In this document: in pieces, positions 1 through 4,721 of the stretch
Position numbering within the stretch: position 1 is the stretch's first letter
Layout: each line of letters begins with the position of its first letter
Assembly: GCA_902793515.1 (NCBI GenBank)
Contig: CADBDO010000054.1
Span: 1-9,735, forward strand
Direction: 5' to 3'
From: an uncultured Erysipelotrichaceae bacterium
Lineage (GTDB): Bacteria; Bacillota_I; Bacilli_A; RFN20; CAG-826
Length of the DNA stretch: 9,735 bases
Position numbers and translations under genes: made by a program
Notes under the pieces: model-generated
Told to the model about the DNA's origin: nothing
The model's database searches: none
What the model saw: the letters and a program-made list of their open reading frames with translations, nothing else

Positions 1-412
1 CCACAACAAGGCTAAGAACATAAACGCTCTCGGGAAGGTTATGGCTAGTGAGTATAACAGCGTCATCCCAAGCGACAAAAAGACCCTCACATCCCTCCCG
101 GGAGTCGGCATCAAAACCGCTGGAGTTTTCCTTCTCGAAAGAAGGGGAGAGCAAGTCATTCCAGTGGACACTCACGTGAGAAGAATTGCAATTCGTTTAG
201 GTTTTGCAGGGGAAAATGACGAATTTAGCGTAATTGAGCGCAAATTAGAAAAAGCGTTCCCTTATGAGGAACACTCTTTTGTACATCATTCGTTTATCAA
301 TTTTGGGAGAACCAAATGCTCTGCCCAAAGACCAGCTTGCGAGGGCTGCCCTCTAGCGGTTTATTGCAAGTACAGCTCATCCACCAAAGGCAAGAAATCC
401 AAACGTGGATGA
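1..412 (+). CDS. nth: Endonuclease III (DNA glycosylase/AP lyase), 5'-truncated
   Basis: Base-excision repair enzyme that removes oxidised pyrimidines and cleaves the abasic site. The reading frame is already open at base 2 and the window start cuts off the N-terminus. About 136 residues are visible, where the family has about 210. The helix-hairpin-helix motif LPGVGIKTA carries the catalytic lysine (codon at 113), and the following VDTHV carries the catalytic aspartate (codon at 167). They lie 18 residues apart, as in E. coli Nth (K120/D138). The C-terminus has the four-cysteine [4Fe-4S] motif C-x6-C-x2-C-x5-C, with codons at 317, 338, 347 and 365, followed by a short Lys-rich tail and TGA. 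An ATG at 41 is internal to the conserved domain and is not the start. The last 52 bp overlap the end of recU on the other strand. The assignment is firm. Confidence 0.95.
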   Translation, partial: HNKAKNINALGKVMASEYNSVIPSDKKTLTSLPGVGIKTAGVFLLERRGEQVIPVDTHVRRIAIRLGFAGENDEFSVIERKLEKAFPYEEHSFVHHSFINFGRTKCSAQRPACEGCPLAVYCKYSSSTKGKKSKRG

Positions 413-966
413 TATCCCTCTTTGATGAGGTGACCTTTCTCTTTGATCTCAGATACAGGAATAGATGCGGATGCGCGAGGTTTGCTTCTATAGAACTCGC
501 AGATGTATTTCGCGTCGATCAAATAGACTTCATGGAGTAAGTCGATGGAGATGATGAAGAAAGCGATTCCGCCTTGGCGGATAACCTCTTCAAGATGGTC
601 GACTTGTTGTGGGGCGATGTTATTCAAAGGAAGAGAAGTCTTTGACTTCGTGCTCTTGGCCTCAAAGTCTAAATACTTTCCTTTATAGACTCCGTTATAG
701 TCGGTCGTGGACTGGGTCTCGAAATACGCTTGGGTGATCGTTGCACCATGCGAATAATCGACTTTGACGATATTGATTGGGGTTGGCCTCTTATAAATAA
801 GAGCCATCCCTTTTTCTCTATAGTATAAGCAGGAATCGTTGAGCTCATTCTCAAGGACCATGCCGCGGTTTGCCGCGCTTAAAATATGCTTCTTGGCTTT
901 GACTGGCTTCTTAGCCTTCAAAGGAGCGGTAGGGGCTTTGACTCCGGCAGGGTATTTGATTGTCAT
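361..966 (-). CDS. recU: Holliday junction resolvase RecU
   Basis: Structure-specific endonuclease that cuts four-way junctions in recombination and chromosome segregation, and also modulates RecA in Bacillus. The 201 residues match B. subtilis RecU in length and layout: N-terminal KYPAGVK, then NRGMVLENELN (33-43), KRPTPINIV (59-67), the nuclease core STTDYNGVYKGKYLDFEAKSTK (D89, D100, E102, K104, residues 86-107, described piecewise), and the conserved C-terminal YHPRLDF. I chose the ATG at 966 rather than the one at 996. It matches the usual MIRYP-like start, has GGAG 8 nt upstream, and forms an ATGA overlap with the stop of the upstream exonuclease gene, suggesting translational coupling. 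The gene ends inside nth on the opposite strand. In B. subtilis recU pairs with a penicillin-binding protein gene, which is not present here. Confidence 0.95.
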   Translation of the reverse strand: MTIKYPAGVKAPTAPLKAKKPVKAKKHILSAANRGMVLENELNDSCLYYREKGMALIYKRPTPINIVKVDYSHGATITQAYFETQSTTDYNGVYKGKYLDFEAKSTKSKTSLPLNNIAPQQVDHLEEVIRQGGIAFFIISIDLLHEVYLIDAKYICEFYRSKPRASASIPVSEIKEKGHLIKEGYHPRLDFLPLVDELYLQ

Positions 967-1694
967 TTGAAAGTCTCCGCGACAGCAATGTCCCATTCTT
1001 CTGGGTTAACGGCTTCGCCACTTGTGAGTTTCTTGATGATTTTGGATACAGGTGCTGGTGCGTGGTGGTAATGGGTTAAGGTCTTGCCGTATTCTTCCGC
1101 TAAGATATCAGGTCTATCTAAGACGGCTTTGTAGAGATCCATGAGGTTATAGGCATCCGCTACAGCATCATGGGCTTTTCCTTCGAAAGGAACCTGGAAA
1201 ACTTTGAGGTAGTTGGCAAGGGAAAGAGGGTTGCCATTTAGGTCTTGGACGTATGGAGCGAGGAAAGCGCTGAAATCGAAATCGTTCCTCGTGATGTATT
1301 TGACGATGATCTCGCTCGCATCAGGATTCTCTTCTAAGGACCTATGGAAGATGACCATGTCATGGTTACCAAAGGTAACAAAAAGAGCATCTTCCCAATG
1401 TTTGCCAACGTATTTGCGGAAATCACGGAGGACTTCGGCGAATGGCCTGCCTTCTTTTTTGAGAAGCTGCTCACTGATGCCCGTCATGTTCTCGACGAAA
1501 TGGCCGATTCTGTTATGGGCCAAGACATAACGCTTGAATGGGGCGTGGACTTTCTTGATGGTGCCATCCTCATTGAGGGTGGTTAAGTATGCGCCAATCT
1601 CGATCATCTCGTGGCTATATCCCGTTCCCTCAAGGTCGACAAAAACGAGTGCGCGTTTTTTCCTGAGTTTGCGGTCGAGAATTTTCATGGGCAT
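963..1694 (-). CDS. DEDDh-family 3'-5' exonuclease (DnaQ/KapD-like)
   Basis: Predicted two-metal 3'-5' exonuclease of the DnaQ superfamily, 243 residues. The three Exo motifs are visible: VFVDLEGTG (D20, E22), FGNHDMVIFHRSL (D112), and HDAVADAYNL (H175, D180; spacing H-x4-D as in DEDDh enzymes). It is a stand-alone exonuclease with a C-terminal tail of about 50 residues beyond the fold, rather than a polymerase subunit. KapD-like proteins are the nearest family I can name, and the substrate (DNA or RNA) cannot be told. ATGs at 1694 and 1688 are both possible starts and neither has a recognisable Shine-Dalgarno sequence, unlike its neighbours. The gene sits 48 bp after the XRE gene, beyond that gene's terminator, and overlaps recU by 4 bp, so it probably forms a two-gene unit with recU. 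Confidence 0.85.
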   Translation of the reverse strand: MPMKILDRKLRKKRALVFVDLEGTGYSHEMIEIGAYLTTLNEDGTIKKVHAPFKRYVLAHNRIGHFVENMTGISEQLLKKEGRPFAEVLRDFRKYVGKHWEDALFVTFGNHDMVIFHRSLEENPDASEIIVKYITRNDFDFSAFLAPYVQDLNGNPLSLANYLKVFQVPFEGKAHDAVADAYNLMDLYKAVLDRPDILAEEYGKTLTHYHHAPAPVSKIIKKLTSGEAVNPEEWDIAVAETFK

Positions 1695-1727
1695 ATGATA
1701 ACACGAAAAAAGGCTCTCGAAGGGGGT

Positions 1728-1757
1728 AAAAAAAGCGCCCCCTTATGGGCGGCGCTT
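1728..1757 (-). terminator. Rho-independent terminator of the XRE gene
   Basis: On the minus strand, a 5' arm AAGCGCCGCCC (1757-1747) pairs with a 3' arm GGGGGCGCTT (1742-1733), giving a 10-bp stem with one bulged G and a 4-nt loop ATAA. A run of Ts follows (1734-1728, partly shared with the stem foot). The TAA stop of the XRE gene lies in the loop, so the last four sense codons (K-R-R-P) form the 5' arm. It should separate XRE transcription from the exonuclease-recU pair. Confidence 0.85.
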
Positions 1758-2558
1758 GTGACTTGCGTATCTTTCCTCGTCTTCAGAGCTCTTGTATTTC
1801 TCTTTCTTGCAGCAATCTTCGTCTTTGCAGCAATCTTCGTCTTTCTTATTGAATGGCGACATGGCGGCATAGTAGACAGGGATGAGAAGGAAGAGGATCC
1901 ACATTGGGTGCCATAACTCGAAGTAGAAGCCTAAGAAGATGTAGACGGCAACAATTAAGACTGGCAAGGCGAATTTGTTTGGGTTTCTCTTTTCGATGGC
2001 CTCAAGGATGGAAGCGATGATGATAGGGAAGAGGATGACGATCCACCAGGTTGACCATCCGTACTTTGGAACGTAGAAGCCAAGGAGTAAGTAGGTGATG
2101 ACAGCAAGGAGCATAAGGACCGAGGTTGTGAGGGTGATGGCAAGCTGCCAGCCTTTGCTCTTATGTCCGTCATACTTTTTGTATTTTTCTTTGGCTTCGG
2201 CGATGCTGAGTCTTTCGCCGTCTTTGTCGACGATGGTGACTCCCTCGTCATCAAACTGAACGGCTTGTCCTTCGTCATCAGTGAGACGGACGCCGGCAGG
2301 GCCATTTCTAGAAGCTCTTTCCTCTTTGACGTTGCGGGCGATGTCCTCAATGGATTCGTCTGTGTTGAGAAGGTCATCAAGTGACACGCCATAGATCCTT
2401 GCCAAACAAATAAGGTTATCCGTGTCAGGCGACGCCTCTGCGCGCTCCCACTTGGACACGGCTTGACGCGAGAGGCCTAACCTGTCCGCGAGCTCTTCCT
2501 GTGAGAGTCCGCTCTTTTTTCTGAGCTCAATTAGTCTGTTTGCGATTTCGATGTTCAT
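1743..2558 (-). CDS. XRE-family helix-turn-helix regulator with C-terminal membrane domain
   Basis: Probable membrane-tethered DNA-binding regulator, 271 residues. The N-terminal HTH (about 5-60) is a standard XRE/Cro-type domain, with LSQEELADRLGLSRQAVSKW at 18-37. An acidic linker (about 66-130) contains repeated DDEG/DKDG turns. Four hydrophobic segments follow (about 137-163, 168-188, 196-216, 218-234), then a charged tail holding the direct repeat KDEDCC-KDEDCC (239-250) and a basic end. The start is well set: GGAGG at 2567-2571 lies 8 nt before the ATG. The gene is divergent from gpsB, and its upstream region has GCAAC/GTTGC dyads that may be its own operators. The ligand or signal is unknown. 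The paired cysteines could bind metal, sense redox state or be structural; this is inference only. I do not recognise a named family for the membrane part. Confidence 0.85.
   Translation of the reverse strand: MNIEIANRLIELRKKSGLSQEELADRLGLSRQAVSKWERAEASPDTDNLICLARIYGVSLDDLLNTDESIEDIARNVKEERASRNGPAGVRLTDDEGQAVQFDDEGVTIVDKDGERLSIAEAKEKYKKYDGHKSKGWQLAITLTTSVLMLLAVITYLLLGFYVPKYGWSTWWIVILFPIIIASILEAIEKRNPNKFALPVLIVAVYIFLGFYFELWHPMWILFLLIPVYYAAMSPFNKKDEDCCKDEDCCKKEKYKSSEDEERYASHKRRP
1807..1844 (-). repeat. Perfect 18-bp tandem repeat inside the XRE gene
   Basis: Two adjacent identical 18-bp units (1809-1826 and 1827-1844), with periodicity extending 2 bp further left. The period is a multiple of three and each unit encodes one copy of the KDEDCC hexapeptide in the C-terminal tail. 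It looks like a recent in-frame duplication that could expand or contract by slippage. Confidence 0.9.
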
Positions 2559-2583
2559 TCTTTTGTCCTCCGACAGGCACTAG

Positions 2584-2614
2584 ATTAAATAAGCAACTGG
2601 TTGCGTACTACCAA
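2584..2614 (-). promoter_or_regulatory. Candidate promoter of the XRE gene
   Basis: On the minus strand, TTGGTA (2614-2609) is followed after 19 bp by TTTAAT (2589-2584), a 5/6 match to the -10 consensus. The -10 element is about 25 bp upstream of the ATG. The spacer is longer than ideal and the -35 is imperfect, so this is tentative. The dyad GCAAC-TG-GTTGC (2593-2604) lies between the two elements, where a repressor would block polymerase. Confidence 0.45.
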
Positions 2615-2646
2615 GTCTGGTTTGCACTTCAGCAACTATCGGTTGC
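2593..2646. promoter_or_regulatory. Paired GCAAC/GTTGC dyads, candidate operators
   Basis: Two inverted repeats share the same arms: GCAAC-TG-GTTGC at 2593-2604 and GCAAC-TATCG-GTTGC at 2632-2646. Their GGTTGC halves start at 2599 and 2641, and a related GGTTTGC starts at 2619, so three half-sites sit 20 and 22 bp apart on the same face of the helix. The location between the XRE gene and gpsB, and overlap with the XRE promoter candidate, suggest autoregulation by the XRE protein. The different dyad spacers (2 and 5 bp) are a point against simple dimer binding. Confidence 0.55.
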
Positions 2647-2679
2647 GGAAATAGAAATATCCAGTATTTGCGGTGGTTT

Positions 2680-2708
2680 TTGAACCAAAAATATTTTACA
2701 AAAATAAT
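2680..2708 (+). promoter_or_regulatory. Upstream promoter candidate for gpsB (P1)
   Basis: TTGAAC (2680-2685), a 17-bp AT-rich spacer and AATAAT (2703-2708, 5/6 match) form a good sigma-A type promoter. It would start transcription near 2715 and give gpsB a leader of about 90 nt that includes the ribosome binding site. Confidence 0.55.
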
Positions 2709-2763
2709 AAATTTTTTCAAAAACTTTAGAACTATTTTCTGTAAATATTCTTGCGCCCCATTA

Positions 2764-2792
2764 TTGAACTAAGATACGCGCTTAAATATAAT
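2764..2792 (+). promoter_or_regulatory. Proximal promoter candidate for gpsB (P2)
   Basis: TTGAAC (2764-2769), a 17-bp spacer and a perfect TATAAT (2787-2792). This is the best promoter in the window by consensus. The -10 ends only 11 bp before the gpsB ATG, so a start at the usual distance (about 2799) would leave a leader of only about 5 nt and cut into the AAGGAAGG ribosome binding site. Confidence 0.65.
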
Positions 2793-2803
2793 TTAAGGAA
2801 GGT

Positions 2804-3220
2804 ATGGAAAAGAACGTTAAACTAACCATAAACGACATCTACAACCGTCGTTTCGAAAAAGATGTCAAAGGCTATAACCCAGATGAGGTTGATGCCTTCC
2901 TCGATGAGATCATCAAGGATTATGACGCCTACGAGAAGGCGCTCGCGTCTCTTGAGGATGAGGTAGACAAACTCAACAAAGAGCTCTCTTCCAAAACCAA
3001 TGACGTCTCCACTCTCGCCAAGAGAGCGATGGACGCCGAAAGCAAGGCCAAGGAGCTTGAGATCCAAAACGCCTCCCTCAACAACAAGTTCGCGGGTATC
3101 AAGCCAGGCGAAACCATAACCGCGGAGAATCTTGAGTACATTCAGAAGATCCACGATTATGAAACCTTCCTGTATCAGCAAGGTTACGACGTGACCAAAA
3201 TCAGGAAGAACAACAAATAA
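2804..3220 (+). CDS. gpsB: GpsB/DivIVA-family cell division protein
   Basis: Cytoplasmic coiled-coil adaptor that links penicillin-binding proteins and envelope synthesis to the division site. The N-terminal DivIVA/GpsB domain is clear: VKLTINDIYNRRFEKDVKGY, then NPDEVDAFLDEIIKDY. Y24, D30, D34 and Y40 align with B. subtilis GpsB Y25, D31, D35 and Y41. A coiled coil follows (about 40-95), then a polar C-terminal part ending YQQGYDVTKIRKNNK. At 138 residues it is longer than B. subtilis GpsB (98) but shorter than DivIVA. The adjacent rnpB favours GpsB, because ypsB/gpsB lies directly before rnpB in B. subtilis. The ATG is the only plausible start; AAGGAAGG lies just before it with very short spacing. 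Divergent from the XRE gene. Confidence 0.85.
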   Translation: MEKNVKLTINDIYNRRFEKDVKGYNPDEVDAFLDEIIKDYDAYEKALASLEDEVDKLNKELSSKTNDVSTLAKRAMDAESKAKELEIQNASLNNKFAGIKPGETITAENLEYIQKIHDYETFLYQQGYDVTKIRKNNK

Positions 3221-3226
3221 GAAACA

Positions 3227-3552
3227 TTCCGACCCAGGCGACTACTGGGAAACTAGAGGAAAGTCCATGCTCGCACACCCTGTGATGGATGTAGTGATTG
3301 CGCTAGGCCAATAAATAAGCCTAGGCACGTAGGAGTACGTGACGGCGGATGAACATCTCACGTAGATGGGAATCCATAAAGTGCCACAGAGACGAGCTTG
3401 TTAGCGATAACAAGATGAAACGTTGGTAAACCCCACAAGCGAGAAACCCAAATTTGGTAGGGGAAGAAGAAGGAGAGAACCGAATCGAATTCTTCCAGAG
3501 AAATCTGAGATTAATTATCGCCCTCGACAGAACATGGCTTATCGGGTCGGAA
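3227..3552 (+). ncRNA. rnpB: RNase P RNA, Bacillus type (type B), compact
   Basis: Catalytic RNA that matures tRNA 5' ends. The outer P1 helix is perfect over 9 bp: TTCCGACCC (3227-3235) with GGGTCGGAA (3544-3552). Hallmark conserved blocks are present in order: AGAGGAAAGTCCATGCTCGC (from 3255), AAAGTGCCACAGAGACGA (from about 3379), GGTAAACCCC (from 3425), GCGAGAAACCCAAATTTGGT then AGGGG (about 3439-3463), and ACAGAACATGGCTT (from 3528). These match B. subtilis rnpB. At about 326 nt it is shorter than the roughly 400 nt of B. subtilis: the P19 arm before ACAGAACATGGC is essentially missing. No clear promoter lies in the 6 nt after gpsB and no terminator follows, so the ends are probably made by processing of a longer transcript. 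End coordinates are set by P1 and may be off by a few bases. Confidence 0.95.
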
Positions 3553-3562
3553 ACTCACTACA

Positions 3563-4198
3563 ATGAACTTACCTACGAAATTAACTCTTAGCCGTATCGT
3601 GATCGTCGTGGTCATGCTCATTGGCTTATTCACCTGCGACATCCTCTATATGGCTGGCATCCTCAATATGCCAACCCTTGGCCCAGTCAATGTGGCCTAT
3701 CTCATCTGCTTCGTTCTCTTCATCATCGCCTCAATCACTGATGCCTTAGATGGAAAGATCGCCAGAAAGTACAACCTCGTCACCGATATGGGCAAATTCC
3801 TTGACCCAGTCGCTGACAAACTTCTCGTTAACTTAACCCTTATATATTTAGCCCTTCCTCATTTCGGCCTAGATAAGCAGGCAATCATTCCTGTCTCTTG
3901 CGTCATCATCATGATCGGCAGAGACCTCATTATTGATGCCTTCAGATTAGCGGCGGCTTCAAAAGGTTCCATCCTTGCCGCGAATATCTTCGGTAAGCTC
4001 AAAACCGTCTTCCAGATGGTCGCCATCCCAATGGTTTTCCTCAACAGCTGGCCGTTCGCCTACTTTGATGCAGGTTGGAACAACTACCTCAGAATCTGCA
4101 ACATCGCCGTCTACCTTGCTACCGCGATGTCTCTCCTCTCATTAATCATTTATCTCAAGCAAAACTGGCATATTTTGACTGAGGAGAAACAAAAATGA
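3563..4198 (+). CDS. pgsA: CDP-diacylglycerol-glycerol-3-phosphate 3-phosphatidyltransferase
   Basis: Integral membrane enzyme that makes phosphatidylglycerophosphate from CDP-diacylglycerol and glycerol-3-phosphate, the committed step to phosphatidylglycerol and cardiolipin. The 211-residue protein has the full CDP-alcohol phosphotransferase signature D-x2-D-G-x2-A-R-x8-G-x3-D-x3-D (D60, D63, G64, A67, R68, G77, D81, D85). Hydrophobic segments lie at about 11-32, 43-60, 86-100, 107-127, 145-161 and 178-199. The start NLPTKLTLSRI matches the family (NLPNKITLARI in B. subtilis). There is no good Shine-Dalgarno sequence: the only candidate, CGGAA, belongs to the 3' strand of the RNase P RNA P1 helix 10 nt upstream. 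The stop overlaps the next ATG (ATGA). Position before cinA and recA matches the usual Bacilli order. Confidence 0.92.
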   Translation: MNLPTKLTLSRIVIVVVMLIGLFTCDILYMAGILNMPTLGPVNVAYLICFVLFIIASITDALDGKIARKYNLVTDMGKFLDPVADKLLVNLTLIYLALPHFGLDKQAIIPVSCVIIMIGRDLIIDAFRLAAASKGSILAANIFGKLKTVFQMVAIPMVFLNSWPFAYFDAGWNNYLRICNIAVYLATAMSLLSLIIYLKQNWHILTEEKQK

Positions 4199-4674
4199 TC
4201 AATCTTGAGAAAGCGAAATCCGTCCTTAAGGCTCTTGAAGAAAAAGGACTCACCCTTGGCTCTGTTGAGTCTCTTACAGGGGGATTATTCGCTTCCACGA
4301 TTTGCTCCGTCCCTGGAGCGAGCAAAGTCTTCAAAGGCTCATTCATCACCTATGCGACGAGCATGAAGACCGACTTCCTCAACATCAACAAGGACTTCAT
4401 CGACAAATATGGAGTCGTCTCCAAAGAAGTCGCTAGAGAAATGGCCATCATCGGCCGTCATGGACTTGAAGTCGATGTCTGCGTCTCCTTCACTGGCAAC
4501 GCTGGGCCAACCAAAGAAAAAGGTAAGGCGCCCGTTGGACGCGTGAATATGTGCGTATCCACACGCGAGGGTTACGTGAACATCGAGAAGGACTTCAAAC
4601 TCGAAAGAAACGAAATGAGAGAAGAGTGTGTGAATTCGATGCTCGACGCTCTCGAAGAAATTTACGGAAAATAA
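4195..4674 (+). CDS. pncC: CinA C-terminal-domain protein (PncC-type nicotinamide-nucleotide amidohydrolase)
   Basis: Predicted to deamidate nicotinamide mononucleotide to nicotinate mononucleotide, recycling the product of NAD-dependent DNA ligase. The 159 residues are a single CinA C-terminal domain. Visible motifs are VESLTGGLFAS (24-34), PGASKVFKGSFITYA (40-54), the GVVS turn (73-76), and SFTGNAGP (98-105) followed by APVGRV (112-117). The N-terminal MoaB-like half found in full CinA of B. subtilis is absent and no remnant is seen upstream, so PncC is the better name despite the cinA-recA synteny. The start is firm: GAGGAG at 4181-4186 lies 8 nt before the ATG, with a 4-bp overlap with pgsA. 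Activity is inferred from family only. Confidence 0.85.
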   Translation: MINLEKAKSVLKALEEKGLTLGSVESLTGGLFASTICSVPGASKVFKGSFITYATSMKTDFLNINKDFIDKYGVVSKEVAREMAIIGRHGLEVDVCVSFTGNAGPTKEKGKAPVGRVNMCVSTREGYVNIEKDFKLERNEMREECVNSMLDALEEIYGK

Positions 4675-4681
4675 AAAAATC

Positions 4682-4695
4682 GGGACAAAGGTCCC
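4682..4695. promoter_or_regulatory. GGGAC-N4-GTCCC dyad upstream of recA
   Basis: A perfect 5-4-5 inverted repeat (GGGAC, AAAG, GTCCC) lies in the 47-bp gap between pncC and recA, followed by TATATATAA (4696-4704) and the recA ribosome binding site (GGAGG, 4708-4712). The geometry equals that of the Firmicute LexA box (CGAAC-N4-GTTCG) but the arms differ. It could be an operator over a weak recA promoter or a small RNA hairpin. There is no T-run, so it is not a usual terminator. Confidence 0.4.
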
Positions 4696-4721
4696 TATAT
4701 ATAAGGTGGAGGTCATTGAAT

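Noticed and set aside
316..540. Small + strand frame between nth and recU
   Set aside because: It overlaps the ends of both real genes and has no family resemblance.
967..996. Upstream ATG extending recU by 10 residues
   Set aside because: The extension lies inside the exonuclease gene; the ATG at 966 fits the family N-terminus and has GGAG at good spacing.
1807..1844. Direct repeat as a CRISPR or integration site
   Set aside because: Units are adjacent with no spacer, in frame, and inside a coding region, so they are a protein repeat.
4551..4721. 57-residue N-terminal extension of the recA frame
   Set aside because: It lies inside pncC in another frame, is Arg-rich and unlike RecA, and the ATG at 4722 has a strong ribosome binding site.
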